Source: Pseudomonas paeninsulae | GTDB taxonomy: Bacteria > Pseudomonadota > Gammaproteobacteria > Pseudomonadales > Pseudomonadaceae | Reading direction: 5' to 3' | Assembly (NCBI RefSeq): GCF_035621475.1 | Contig: NZ_CP141799.1 | Span: 2,654,501-2,718,500, forward strand | Length of the DNA: 64,000 bases | Part shown: one piece after another, positions 10,029 through 18,901 of the stretch | Numbering within the stretch: position 1 is the stretch's first letter | Layout of the letters: each line of letters opens with the position of its first letter | Position numbers and translations under genes: made by a program | The notes under the pieces: generated by a model | The model's input: the letters and a program-made list of their open reading frames with translations, nothing else | Told to the model about the DNA's origin: nothing | Database searches by the model: none

Positions 10029-10795
10029 GAAGCAACCAGCTCAAGGCCAAGCTCGGCGCGGGCGCAGCCGCGTATGGCCTGATCAGTTCGATTCCGTCGC
10101 CGGTCGCCATCGAGCTGATCGCCGAAGCCGGTTTCGATTTCGTGATCATCGACATGGAGCATGTGCTGATCAACCCGCAAACCGTGGAGAACATGATTCG
10201 CACGGCGGAAAGCTACGCCATCACGCCGCTGGTGCGGGTCGCCGATCTCAACCCGAAAACCCTGCTGCGCCTGCTCGATGGCGGCGCCCAGGGCATCGTT
10301 CTGCCGATGATCGAAAACCCCGAACAGCTCGCGGCGGCGATTGCCGCCTGCAAGTACCACCCGCTGGGCACGCGCAGCCTGAATGCCGGGCGCCCCGGCG
10401 CATTCGGCAAGCACAGCCTGGCCGAGTACATCGGTCAGGCCAACGCGCAGATCATGGTCGTGGCGATGATCGAAAGCGCCGCAGGCGTACGCCGCGCCGC
10501 CGAGATAGCCGCGGTGCCCGGCCTGGACATGATCCTCGAAGGCGCGGCCGATCTGTCGCAGTCGCTGGGCATGCCCTGGCGCATCGATCAGCCCGCGGTG
10601 CAACAGGCGCTGCTCGCTACCTGGCAGGCGGCCAGCGCGGCGGGGGTGGCGTACTGCGCCATCCCACGGCAGCCGGGCGATCAGGCCCGCTGGCAGGCAC
10701 GCGGCGTGAACAGCTTTGTTTTGGGGGACGAACGCGGCATCGCCTTTCGCGCCCTTCAGGCCAGATTGGCCGCCACTTCAACTGAAGGACAATAA
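10022..10795 (+). CDS. acsB: HpcH/HpaI aldolase/citrate lyase-family protein (AcsB)
   Basis: Metal-dependent aldolase-fold enzyme of 257 residues. Visible catalytic elements are His in DMEHV, Arg in LVRVAD, the metal-binding Glu in AMIES and Asp in GAADLSQSLG. In achromobactin clusters this protein is assumed to supply or modify the citrate-type carboxylate backbone. It is nested tightly between acsC (7-base overlap) and acsA (4-base gap). Confidence is high for family and cluster role, lower for reaction. Confidence 0.87.
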   Translation: MLRSNQLKAKLGAGAAAYGLISSIPSPVAIELIAEAGFDFVIIDMEHVLINPQTVENMIRTAESYAITPLVRVADLNPKTLLRLLDGGAQGIVLPMIENPEQLAAAIAACKYHPLGTRSLNAGRPGAFGKHSLAEYIGQANAQIMVVAMIESAAGVRRAAEIAAVPGLDMILEGAADLSQSLGMPWRIDQPAVQQALLATWQAASAAGVAYCAIPRQPGDQARWQARGVNSFVLGDERGIAFRALQARLAATSTEGQ

Positions 10796-10799
10796 CCCG

Positions 10800-12668
10800 A
10801 TGAACATCACCACCCTGGCCGCCGATACAGTGCTGCAGGATCTGCTCGACTGCTTGCTGGCCGAAGACTTCTTCGGCAGCGCGGCCCTGCAACTGGTTGA
10901 GGCCACGCATTGGCAATCGCTGCATCCACAGGCGCCTTCCTTCGGCGAGTTGAACGCCGGGCAGCGCATCTGGCAGTGGTGCTGCGAGCCGCTAGAGCAG
11001 CGCTTCATTGTGGTCGCGCTACGCCCCGGCATCACCCAGCAATGGGAGAAGGTGCCAGGGACGCCGGTGCTGGCCCGTCAGGACGATCACTGGAGCAAAC
11101 TGGCGCCCCAGGACTTCATGGCGCTGGTGTTCAAGGGCACCGCCGAGCAGCACCAGGGCAATGAAAAAGGCCTGGCGCTGTTCCAGGATGTACTGGGCAT
11201 CAGCGTCAGGCAGACCGCACTGTCGCTGGCGCACCGGGTCGATCAGCAGAATCTGCTGGAAAAGGATAATGCGGCGTTTTTCCTGACCATGGAGCAGTGG
11301 GCGTCATTGCGCGACCGGCCTTATCACCCACTGGGCAAGGCCAAGCAGGGCCTGAATGACGCCGAGTATCAGCAGTACCAGGCAGAGTTCGCCCAGCCGG
11401 TGGCGCTCAACTGGGTCGCGGTGGCGGCGCCGCTGCTGCAATGCGGCGAGGGGGTCGCCGATCCGCGCCAGTCTTGCCCGGCGCACTACCTGCTGCCGCC
11501 AGCGCTTCAAGCCGATCTGCAACGGGAGATGCAGGCGCGGGGCCTTGCCGACAGCCATGTCGCCTTGCCGGTTCATCCTTGGCAGCTCGAGCACGTCTTG
11601 CCGGCCCAGCTTGGCGATGCCTTCGCCAGCGGCGACTGCCAGCGCCTGGAGTTCAACGCCGGGCAATTTTTCGCCACCTCGTCGCTGCGCTCTATGACGC
11701 CGTGCTTTGACAGTGCCGATTACCTCAAGCTGCCGATGGCGATTTACTCCCTGGGCGCCTCGCGTTACTTGCCGGCGGTGAAAATGATCAACGGCGGCCT
11801 GAGCGAAACCCTGTTGCGCCAGGCGCGGGACAAGGATGCGCGACTGCGACAGTCCCTGCACCTGTGCGATGAAGGCAAATGGTGGGCCTTCATGCCGGCG
11901 GAGGCCACGCTGTTCGATGAGGCGCCGCGCCACCTGGCGGCGATGGTGCGCAGCTACCCGGCGGAACTGCTCGCCGATGCGGAATGCCGCCTGCTGCCCA
12001 TGGCCGCCCTGGGCACGCCGCTGCCGGCAAGCGACCGGCATTTCTTCGATGACTGGCTGCGCTACCGCCACCTGACCGCGGATGCGAGCTCGGTGCTGCT
12101 GCTGTTCCGCGAGCTGTGCTACAGCTTCTTCGACATCAATCTGCGTCTGTTCCGCCTCGGTATGCTCGGTGAAGTACACGGGCAGAATGCAGTGCTGGTG
12201 TGGCAAGCCGGCCATGTGCAAGGTTTGCTGCTGCGCGATCACGATTCTTTGCGCATCTTGGTGCCCTGGCTGGAGCGCAACGGCATGGCCGACCCGCTGT
12301 ATCGGCTGAAAAAAGGCCACGCTAACACGCTCTATCACGAACGCCCCGAAGACCTGTTGTTCTGGCTGCAGACGCTGGCCATCCAGGTCAATATCCGGGC
12401 GATCATCGACACCCTCGCGCAGGTCTATTCACTCCCAGTCACGACCTTGTGGGGCAGTCTGCGCGAGGTGCTGGATGAGCTGATCGAGACCATTGAATTC
12501 GACGATGACACCCGCGCCATGCTGAAACACCAGCTTTTCGAATTGCCGCACTGGCCGCAGAAACTGCTGCTGACCCCCATGATCGCGCGGGCGGGCGGCC
12601 CGGGCAGTATGCCGTTCGGTAAGGGCCAGGTGGTCAACCCCTTCCACAGGTTGCAGCGTGAAGCCTGA
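10800..12668 (+). CDS. acsA: IucA/IucC-family NIS siderophore synthetase AcsA
   Basis: Third NIS synthetase, 622 residues. The nucleotide motif RPYHPLGKAKQGL is near residue 180, with downstream blocks LPVHPWQLEHVL, SSLRSM and GEVHGQNAVLVWQ typical of the family. The ATG at 10800 is preceded by GAAGGA and lies 4 bases after acsB. The frame is open upstream, but that part overlaps acsB completely. Divergence from AcsC and AcsD in the same operon suggests ancient paralogues acting on successive intermediates. Confidence 0.9.
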   Translation: MNITTLAADTVLQDLLDCLLAEDFFGSAALQLVEATHWQSLHPQAPSFGELNAGQRIWQWCCEPLEQRFIVVALRPGITQQWEKVPGTPVLARQDDHWSKLAPQDFMALVFKGTAEQHQGNEKGLALFQDVLGISVRQTALSLAHRVDQQNLLEKDNAAFFLTMEQWASLRDRPYHPLGKAKQGLNDAEYQQYQAEFAQPVALNWVAVAAPLLQCGEGVADPRQSCPAHYLLPPALQADLQREMQARGLADSHVALPVHPWQLEHVLPAQLGDAFASGDCQRLEFNAGQFFATSSLRSMTPCFDSADYLKLPMAIYSLGASRYLPAVKMINGGLSETLLRQARDKDARLRQSLHLCDEGKWWAFMPAEATLFDEAPRHLAAMVRSYPAELLADAECRLLPMAALGTPLPASDRHFFDDWLRYRHLTADASSVLLLFRELCYSFFDINLRLFRLGMLGEVHGQNAVLVWQAGHVQGLLLRDHDSLRILVPWLERNGMADPLYRLKKGHANTLYHERPEDLLFWLQTLAIQVNIRAIIDTLAQVYSLPVTTLWGSLREVLDELIETIEFDDDTRAMLKHQLFELPHWPQKLLLTPMIARAGGPGSMPFGKGQVVNPFHRLQREA

Positions 12669-13581
12669 GTCTCTCAAGCCGGTGTCCAGGCGCACGCTGT
12701 TGCGCCTGTCCCTCGGCCTGCTGGCGCTCAGGCCATTCACCCCGGCGACGGCGCAAGCGTTGGCAACCCCGGCGCGGCTGGTGACCCTGTTTCAGGGCGC
12801 CACCGACAGCGCCGTAGCCCTTGGCGTGACACCTTGTGGCATCGTCGATTCCTGGAGCGAAAAACCGACCTATCGCTATTTGCGCACGGCCCTGGCGGCA
12901 GCGCCCCATGTCGGGCTGGAGACCCAGCCGAGCCTGGAAGATATCGTCCTGCTCAAGCCCGACTTGATCGTCGCCTCACGCTTTCGCCATCAGCGCATTG
13001 CGCCCTTGCTCGAACGAATCGCCCCAGTGGTGATGCTCGATGAGGTCTCCGCGTTCAAGCAGACCCTGCTGCAAATGGGCGTTGCCCTGCACCGGCAGCA
13101 GATGGCCGTGGCGCTTCTGCAGCAATGGCAGCGCCGCGTGGCACAGCTGCGCGCGCAACTGCAACGGGCGTTTGCCGGGCACTGGCCGCCCACGGTGGCG
13201 GTGCTGGAAATTCGTGAAGACCATGTCCGCAGTCATCTGCCCGCCAGCTTCGCCGGCTCGGTGCTCAACGAGTTGGGCTTCAATTGGAGCGAGGCCAGCC
13301 AGGCGGCGAGTGGCGCGTCCCTCAAACTCACCAGTAAAGAAAGCCTTCCAGTGGTCAATGCCGATATCTTTTTTGTCTTTATGCGCGCCGATAGCCAGGC
13401 GGTGCAGCAGCATTACGCCAGCCTGATGCGCCACCCCCTGTGGCAGCAGATGCGGGCGCCGCGGCGGCAACAGGTGTGGCTGGTCGACGCTGTGCCCTGG
13501 AGCATGTCGGGCGGAATTCTGGGCGCCAATCTGATGCTCGACGACATCGCCCGCTTGGCCAGGGCGGATGCCAGCCCATGA
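12658..13581 (+). CDS. cbrA: Periplasmic ferric-siderophore binding protein (CbrA)
   Basis: Substrate-binding component of the ferric achromobactin ABC importer, TroA/FepB superfamily. It begins with GTG overlapping acsA by 11 bases. The N-terminus has a twin-arginine-like stretch ([15 protein letters not shown]) followed by an alanine-rich cleavage region (PATAQA), so export by Tat is possible. The body carries the long central helix ([17 protein letters not shown]) that links the two lobes in this superfamily. Permeases and ATPase follow immediately. Confidence 0.88.
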   Translation: MKPESLKPVSRRTLLRLSLGLLALRPFTPATAQALATPARLVTLFQGATDSAVALGVTPCGIVDSWSEKPTYRYLRTALAAAPHVGLETQPSLEDIVLLKPDLIVASRFRHQRIAPLLERIAPVVMLDEVSAFKQTLLQMGVALHRQQMAVALLQQWQRRVAQLRAQLQRAFAGHWPPTVAVLEIREDHVRSHLPASFAGSVLNELGFNWSEASQAASGASLKLTSKESLPVVNADIFFVFMRADSQAVQQHYASLMRHPLWQQMRAPRRQQVWLVDAVPWSMSGGILGANLMLDDIARLARADASP

Positions 13582-14567
13582 GTGCGTCGTTGAAATTATC
13601 TCTGGCGCTGCTGCTGTTGCTGTTTTGCGGTGTCGCCAGCCTGGCGGTCGGCGCTATGTCGATTCCGTTCGGCCAGGTAGTGGCGGCTTTCGTGCAGCCC
13701 GATCCCGCGAGTGTCGAGCAGACCCTGGTGAGTAGTACCCGCCTGTCACGCACCTTGATAGCTGTCGCGGTGGGCGCCAGCCTGGCGGTAGCCGGCGCCC
13801 TGATGCAGGCGCTAACGCGCAATCCGCTGGCGTCTCCGGGGCTGTTCGGCATCAATGCCGGGGCGACCTTCTTCATTATCCTGGCGTCCTCGCTGTTTTC
13901 CCTGTCTTCGCCCGAACAGTGGCTGTGGTGCGCCTTTGCCGGCGCCGCGCTGGCCGGCTGCCTGGTGTGGTTGATCGGCAACATGGGCCAGGGCAGCCTC
14001 AACCCGCTGCGCATGGTGCTGGCGGGCGCGGCGATGGCAGCCTTGTTCTCTGCCTTCAGCCAGGCGTTGCTGGTGGTCAATCAGGAAGGGCTGGATAGCG
14101 TGCTGTTCTGGCTGGCCGGCTCACTCACCGAACGCAGCCTGGACGCCGCCGCACCGCTGTTGCTGTGCGCGCTGCTGGCGCTGCTCGGCGCCCTGCTGCT
14201 GGCCGGGCAGGTCAATGTGCTGAACGCGGGGGAGGCGATTGCCACCGGCCTAGGCCAGCGCACGGGGCTGATACGCCTGTTGCTCAGCGTGCTGATCATC
14301 TGCCTAGCCGGCAGCGCCGTGGCCTTGGCCGGCAGCATTGGCTTCATCGGTCTGCTGGTGCCGCATATGGTGCGCAAAGGCCTGTCCATCGACCACCGCT
14401 GGCTGCTGCCAGGGTGTGCGCTGGCGGGGGCGATTCTCCTGCTGCTGGCCGACATGCTCGCGCGGGTGGTGATACTCCCGCAGGAGGTGCCGGTGGGGGT
14501 GATGACGGCGCTGTTCGGTGCGCCGTTCTTCATCCTGTTGGCGCGCCGTGGAGGTCGCCATGAGTAA
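13578..14567 (+). CDS. cbrB: FecCD-type ferric siderophore permease (CbrB)
   Basis: Inner-membrane permease subunit of the ferric achromobactin importer. Multiple hydrophobic helices are visible, with the FecCD hallmark [15 protein letters not shown] and the cytoplasmic loop [14 protein letters not shown] that contacts the ATPase. ATG at 13578 overlaps the cbrA stop by four bases. An in-frame extension upstream would run through cbrA and was not used. Confidence 0.9.
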   Translation: MSASLKLSLALLLLLFCGVASLAVGAMSIPFGQVVAAFVQPDPASVEQTLVSSTRLSRTLIAVAVGASLAVAGALMQALTRNPLASPGLFGINAGATFFIILASSLFSLSSPEQWLWCAFAGAALAGCLVWLIGNMGQGSLNPLRMVLAGAAMAALFSAFSQALLVVNQEGLDSVLFWLAGSLTERSLDAAAPLLLCALLALLGALLLAGQVNVLNAGEAIATGLGQRTGLIRLLLSVLIICLAGSAVALAGSIGFIGLLVPHMVRKGLSIDHRWLLPGCALAGAILLLLADMLARVVILPQEVPVGVMTALFGAPFFILLARRGGRHE

Positions 14568-15591
14568 GCTGCTGACCCTGCGCACGCTCGGCTTTTCCCG
14601 ACAGATCAACCCCGCCACATTGTTGCGGCTGGCACTGGCAGTGCTGCTCAGCCTGGTGCTGATGTTGTGCTCGCTGTCCCTGGGCAAAGTGCTCCTGTCA
14701 CCCCTGGAGGTGGTGCACATACTGTTCTCCAGCGAGGACACCAGCCTGGCATTCATCGTCGAGCAACTGCGTCTGCCGCGTATGTCGCTGGCGGCGTTGG
14801 TCGGTGCCGCCTTGGCGGTATCCGGGGTGATCCTGCAAAGCATCATCCGCAATCCGCTGGCCTCGCCGGATTTGCTCGGTATCACCAGCGGCGCCAGTGC
14901 CGCTGCCGTGTTCTACCTGTCGTTTTACGCCAGCGCGCTGGGCCAGCACTGGCTACCCATGGCGGCGATGCTCGGTGCCGGATTAGCGGTCCTGGCCATC
15001 TACCTGCTGGCCTGGAAGCAGGGCGCATCACCGCTGCGCCTGGTCCTGATCGGCGTGGGAGTCTCGGCGCTGCTGGCTGCGGTGACCACCTTCATCCTGG
15101 TGTTCAGCCCGCTGACCACGACCTTGTCGGCGTATGTCTGGCTGACGGGCAGTGTCTATGGCGCGAGTTGGGCGCAACCCCGTGCGCTGGCGGGCTGGTT
15201 GTTGGTGATCCTGCCCGGCTTGCTGCTGGTGGCCCGGCATGTGCGGGTGCAGCAATTGGATGACAGCCTGGCGCAAGGGATTGGCGTGCGCGTCCAGTGG
15301 TTGCGGGTCGGCCTGCTGCTGGTCAGCGTGGCCCTGGCCGGCGCAGCGGTCGCCTGGGGCGGCGCCATGGCCTTTGTCGGCCTGATCGCGCCACACATTG
15401 CCAAGCGCCTGGTAGCTCCCGGTTTCGCCGGCCAGGCGGCGATGAGTGCCCTGGTCGGGGCGAATCTGCTGATGCTGGCGGATTTGGCCGGGCGCACGCT
15501 GTTCCTGCCGCTGGATTTACCGGCTGGCATCTTTGTCGCGGTCTTGGGCACGCCGTTCTTTCTCTACCTTTTGATCAAACAGCGTCACTGA
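14560..15591 (+). CDS. cbrC: FecCD-type ferric siderophore permease (CbrC)
   Basis: Second permease subunit. It contains [16 protein letters not shown] and the ATPase-contact loop [20 protein letters not shown] at 14560 overlaps the cbrB stop by 8 bases, with GGAGG upstream. It pairs with CbrB to form the heterodimeric channel; both share the same helix pattern, as expected for this transporter class. Confidence 0.9.
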   Translation: MSKLLTLRTLGFSRQINPATLLRLALAVLLSLVLMLCSLSLGKVLLSPLEVVHILFSSEDTSLAFIVEQLRLPRMSLAALVGAALAVSGVILQSIIRNPLASPDLLGITSGASAAAVFYLSFYASALGQHWLPMAAMLGAGLAVLAIYLLAWKQGASPLRLVLIGVGVSALLAAVTTFILVFSPLTTTLSAYVWLTGSVYGASWAQPRALAGWLLVILPGLLLVARHVRVQQLDDSLAQGIGVRVQWLRVGLLLVSVALAGAAVAWGGAMAFVGLIAPHIAKRLVAPGFAGQAAMSALVGANLLMLADLAGRTLFLPLDLPAGIFVAVLGTPFFLYLLIKQRH

Positions 15592-15603
15592 GGAACCCTA
15601 TTC

Positions 15604-16395
15604 ATGGCCTCCATTGCCACACGCAACCTGACCCTGGGCTACCAGCGCCAGGTGATTATCGACGGGCTGGACATGCAACTGCCGCAGGGCAAGGTATCGG
15701 TACTGATCGGCAGCAACGGCTGCGGCAAGAGCACGCTGCTGAAAGCCTTCGCCCGTCTGCTCAAGCCGCAACAGGGTGCGGTGCTGCTCAACGGCAGCGA
15801 TATTCAGCGCAAACCCACCGCGGTTGTCGCTCGGGAACTGGCGATCCTGCCGCAGATGCCCACCGCGCCAGAGGGCATTAGCGTGCGCCAGTTGGTGGGC
15901 CTGGGCCGTTATCCCTACCAGAACTGGATGCAGCAATGGTCTGCCCAGGATGAGGCCATGGTCGAACGTGCACTCCTGCAAACCGGGGTACAGGCGCTGG
16001 CGGATCGCCCAGTGGACACACTGTCCGGTGGGCAGCGACAACGGGCGTGGATCGCCATGACCCTGGCGCAGGACACCGAGGTCGTACTGCTGGATGAGCC
16101 GACTACCTTCCTCGACCTGGCCCATCAGATCGAGATTCTCGACCTGCTGCGTGAACTCAACCGGCGCGAGAACAAGACCATCATCATCGTGTTGCACGAC
16201 CTTAACCTGGCCTGCCGCTATGCCGATCACATAGTCGCGGTGCATCAACGGGGCGCCTTTGCCCAGGGCAAACCCGAAGAAGTTCTGACCGAAGCCCTGG
16301 TCAAAAAGGTGTTCAACCTCAACTGCCGGATCATCCCCGACCCCTTCTTCGGTACGCCACTGTGCATCCCCTTTGGTCGGGAGCATCCGCAATGA
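15604..16395 (+). CDS. cbrD: Ferric siderophore ABC transporter ATPase (CbrD)
   Basis: Cytoplasmic ATPase of the importer, FecE/FepC type, 263 residues. Walker A is GSNGCGKST near residue 40, the ABC signature is [10 protein letters not shown], Walker B is [12 protein letters not shown] and the switch His lies in [10 protein letters not shown]. It starts 12 bases after cbrC and overlaps the next gene by four bases, so the following reductase gene belongs to the same transcript. Confidence 0.92.
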   Translation: MASIATRNLTLGYQRQVIIDGLDMQLPQGKVSVLIGSNGCGKSTLLKAFARLLKPQQGAVLLNGSDIQRKPTAVVARELAILPQMPTAPEGISVRQLVGLGRYPYQNWMQQWSAQDEAMVERALLQTGVQALADRPVDTLSGGQRQRAWIAMTLAQDTEVVLLDEPTTFLDLAHQIEILDLLRELNRRENKTIIIVLHDLNLACRYADHIVAVHQRGAFAQGKPEEVLTEALVKKVFNLNCRIIPDPFFGTPLCIPFGREHPQ

Positions 16396-17174
16396 ACCTG
16401 GCCTGCGCGTTCAGCGAGCAGGAATGGGCAGTACTGGCCGGCGAACTGCGACTGAAGCCCTGCGCGCAACGTGACCCACAGCGTTCGCTGGCGGCAGCGG
16501 CCCTGCTGGACGAGGCGGTCTGCGAACAATTGCTGCTCAGCCTGACACCCATCATCGGCTCGCCGTCGATAGCGGTCACCGCCTCGCTGCTGGGCAAGCG
16601 GCTGGCCTTCCTGGCTACCGGGGCGTGCCTGTATGCCATGTCGGTGTATGACAAAGGGTTGTTGCTGTCACTGGATAACGCCGTGATCGAATACGGCCAC
16701 GACGAGGGGCTGTGGACATCCTCGCTACCCCTGCAGCAGCTCCAGCCCAGTGTCTATGAGGCGGGTGAACGCGAGGCCTGGCGGGCCATGATCGTCGAAA
16801 CGCTGTTCGCGAGCTTGCTCAAACCGCTGTGGCAAACCTTAGCCCGGGTCAGCGGCGTTTCCGTGCGCATCCTGTGGGACAACACCGCCGTGCGGGTCTA
16901 TTCACTGTACGAGAAACGCATGGCCAAACTTGAGGCGGTAGAGCTGCGCGAGCGCTGCGCAGCGGATTTCGCCTGGCTTCTGCAGACAGCGCAGCCGCAC
17001 CTGTTCGGCCTCGACTACAACCCGCTGCGGCACTTCCGTCGGCCACTCACTCTGGTTGACGACGGGCAGCGCAGCGTGCGTTTCCGCCGCACCTGCTGTT
17101 TTTACTACCAAGCCTGCAATCCCGTTGAGTACTGCTCGACCTGTCCCTTGTTACGCCCGAGGAAAAAACACTGA
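16392..17174 (+). CDS. FhuF-like [2Fe-2S] ferric siderophore reductase
   Basis: Likely releases iron from internalised ferric achromobactin by reduction. The C-terminus holds the FhuF-type cluster motif: adjacent cysteines in RRTCCFYYQ, then 11 residues, then CSTC. The textbook motif has 10 residues there, and an extra Cys sits within the spacer here. ATG at 16392 overlaps the cbrD stop by four bases, so the gene is translationally coupled to the importer. The N-terminal two thirds match the FhuF length (260 residues) but show no other diagnostic residues to me. Confidence 0.8.
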   Translation: MNLACAFSEQEWAVLAGELRLKPCAQRDPQRSLAAAALLDEAVCEQLLLSLTPIIGSPSIAVTASLLGKRLAFLATGACLYAMSVYDKGLLLSLDNAVIEYGHDEGLWTSSLPLQQLQPSVYEAGEREAWRAMIVETLFASLLKPLWQTLARVSGVSVRILWDNTAVRVYSLYEKRMAKLEAVELRERCAADFAWLLQTAQPHLFGLDYNPLRHFRRPLTLVDDGQRSVRFRRTCCFYYQACNPVEYCSTCPLLRPRKKH

Positions 17175-17203
17175 GCTATCAGATCGCAGCACGTCGGCAG
17201 GTC

Positions 17204-17800
17204 TTGAGCAACGAGATGCTGGACGCCTATCGCGGCATAGCCGCCTCGACCATCGGGCACCTGGGCGAGCAGGGTTACCTGCGCGGCATCAGGCCGCTGT
17301 TCAACGACATCCGCATGGTCGGCAACGTGGTCACCGTCAAAGTATTCAGCCCCGCGGGCAGTGTTATCCGCGAAGCCCTGTTATTGAGCGAGCCGGGCGA
17401 CGTGCTGGTGATCGAGTGCGTTGGCGATGATGAGTGTGCCTGCTGGGGAGAACTGCGCACCTTGGCCGGACTGATCAAGGGGCTGGCCGGGGTGGTCGTA
17501 GCGGGAGCCGTCACCGATGTCAGTGCTTTGCGTCTGCATCGTCTACCGATCTTTTGCCGCGGCGTCAGCGCGTTCACCACGCGCAGCATGGGGGAGGCGG
17601 GGGAGGTCAACCAGCCGATCAAGGTAGGTGAGATCCGTGTGCAGCCTGGGGATTTAGCCATCGGCGATGATGACGGTGTCTTTATCCTCACGGCCCAGCG
17701 GGCCCATGAACTGCTTTCTGGGTTGTTGGCGAAGGAGCAAATGGACCAGGCACGCCGGGACGAATTCATGCAGAAGCTCAAGGCTCGCCGGCTTTGGTAA
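17204..17800 (+). CDS. RraA/HMG-aldolase-fold protein with altered active site
   Basis: Last gene of the achromobactin operon. Family relatives include 4-hydroxy-4-methyl-2-oxoglutarate/oxaloacetate aldolases and the RNase E regulator RraA. The core CWGELRTLAGLIKGLAGVVV followed by GAVTDV fits the fold, but the conserved Arg of the family Arg-Asp pair is Thr, so aldolase chemistry is doubtful. Start is uncertain. TTG at 17204 is given. A CTG at 17171, overlapping the upstream stop, has a strong GAGGA seven bases before it and would add [10 protein letters not shown] to the N-terminus. Confidence 0.7.
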   Translation: MSNEMLDAYRGIAASTIGHLGEQGYLRGIRPLFNDIRMVGNVVTVKVFSPAGSVIREALLLSEPGDVLVIECVGDDECACWGELRTLAGLIKGLAGVVVAGAVTDVSALRLHRLPIFCRGVSAFTTRSMGEAGEVNQPIKVGEIRVQPGDLAIGDDDGVFILTAQRAHELLSGLLAKEQMDQARRDEFMQKLKARRLW

Positions 17801-17925
17801 TCAGCGCGCGCATGCCGCGTCTTACGCATTATCGATGGAGCTGCGGCGAATTATTTTTAGCCCGTTATTGACATGACCGGCGAAGCAGTCCAGAATTGCG
17901 TCCATTCCTGATTCGGGAGTGATAA

Positions 17926-17948
17926 AACTCTTTATATATCAAAGAGTT
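17926..17948. repeat. Perfect inverted repeat, 8-bp arms
   Basis: AACTCTTT, a 7-base AT-rich loop, then AAAGAGTT, in the AT-rich gap between the siderophore operon and the tRNA genes. There is no T-run, so it is not a typical terminator. It could be an operator or a stable RNA stem. Confidence 0.4.
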
Positions 17949-17992
17949 GTAAGCTGGATCAGAGTCTTGTTTAACGCTGTAACTGCTGTACC

Positions 17993-18019
17993 ACGGGCCG
18001 TTTAGAACGGCCCGTTTAG
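17993..18019 (+). terminator. Rho-independent terminator candidate after the achromobactin operon
   Basis: ACGGGCCG and CGGCCCGT form an 8-bp perfect stem with a 7-base loop, followed by a T-rich tail. It lies just before tRNA-Cys and separates the siderophore transcript from the tRNA. Confidence 0.6.
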
Positions 18020-18025
18020 TTTCAA

Positions 18026-18099
18026 GGCTGAGTAGCAGAGTGGTTATGCACCGGATTGCAAATCCGTGAACGCCGGTTCGATTCCGACCTCAGCCTCCA
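18026..18099 (+). tRNA. tRNA-Cys (GCA)
   Basis: A full cloverleaf can be drawn. The acceptor arms are GGCTGAG and CTCAGCC, the anticodon loop is TTGCAAA with anticodon GCA, and the T-loop is GGTTCGATTCC. CCA is encoded (74 nt in all). Confidence 0.95.
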
Positions 18100-18103
18100 A
18101 TTC

Positions 18104-18139
18104 AAAGCCTCGTAGATCAATGATTTACGAGGCTTTTTT
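18104..18139 (+). terminator. Terminator after tRNA-Cys
   Basis: An 11-bp perfect stem (AAAGCCTCGTA with TACGAGGCTTT), an 11-base loop and a run of T directly after the tRNA. Confidence 0.85.
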
Positions 18140-18212
18140 ATTGAGTACTGGAAACCTTGCGAGCCACGCAGGGGCTCTATATAGTCCAAAGCCTTGCTTT
18201 AAAAGCGCTACC

Positions 18213-18299
18213 GCCCGAATGGCGAAATCGGTAGACGCAAGGGACTTAAAATCCCTCGAGGGTAACCTCGTGCCGGTTCGATTCCGGCTTCGGGCACCA
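18213..18299 (+). tRNA. tRNA-Leu (TAA)
   Basis: Class II tRNA of 87 nt with acceptor arms GCCCGAA and TTCGGGC. The anticodon loop reads CTTAAAA with anticodon TAA. A long variable arm (CGAGGGTAACCTCG), T-arm GGTTCGATTCC and encoded CCA are present. Confidence 0.95.
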
Positions 18300-18312
18300 T
18301 CTGCAGTCAAGC

Positions 18313-18345
18313 AAAAAGGCTAACCTCCATGAGGTTGGCCTTTTT
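18313..18345 (+). terminator. Terminator after tRNA-Leu
   Basis: AAAAAGGCTAACCTC pairs with GAGGTTGGCCTTTTT around a four-base loop, giving a strong near-perfect stem ending in T residues. Confidence 0.85.
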
Positions 18346-18419
18346 GTTTTGCGTGTCCCACGCCTGGGCCTGATTCTCAGGTTTGTCCTGGTCAAGCCTC
18401 CGTAATCGATCCACGCCGC

Positions 18420-18880
18420 CTTGACCGACCCATCGCGCGCGGACAGGCCATTCGCATGATCGGGACAATGCTCAATATCACTGAGCGCAGACAGGCTGAA
18501 GATGCGCTGCGGGTTAACGAGGAGGGTCTGCGGGTGGCCCTTGATGCTACGCCTGTCGCGGTATTCAACCAGGACAAGGAATTACGCTACACATGGATCT
18601 ACAATTCTAAATTGGCAGTACCTGCCAAGCAGTTTATCGGTAAGTCCGATGTCGATCTGATGCCAGCTTGACCGCAATCAAAGGGTAAGTACTGGAGAGC
18701 GGGGAGGGAACGCGGCGGCGAGTTCATGGCGATTTCTATGGCAAACCGGCCCCTTGTGCTTTGACCTTGGAAGCGCTGCGTGATGATTCAGGCAGCATCA
18801 TCGATATGACCGGCATATCAATTTAGGTCACCGATCAGCAGCATCAGGATGTAGTGCACGCAAGGCCGAATCCACACCCC
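18420..18880 (+). pseudogene. Decayed PAS/PAC sensor-domain fragment
   Basis: The open part at 18456-18671 encodes PAS-type sequence (MLNITERRQAEDALRVNEEG, then DATPVAVFNQDKELRYTW) and stops early. Beyond the stop, roughly 18730-18840, another frame reads HGDFYGKPAPCALTLEALRD and then DSGSIIDMTGISI, a PAC motif, followed by a stop and VTDQQH. Together these are the remains of a PAS-containing signalling gene with at least two lesions, directly upstream of an intact PAS-GGDEF-EAL gene. Confidence 0.7.
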
Positions 18881-18901
18881 CTGGGTGAATAAGGGCTGCC
18901 A

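Noticed and set aside
17926-18299. tRNA-Cys or tRNA-Leu as integration site of the siderophore locus
   Set aside because: The locus lies on the 5' side of the tRNA genes, no integrase is present and I see no repeat of a tRNA 3' end at the other side of the cluster within the window.
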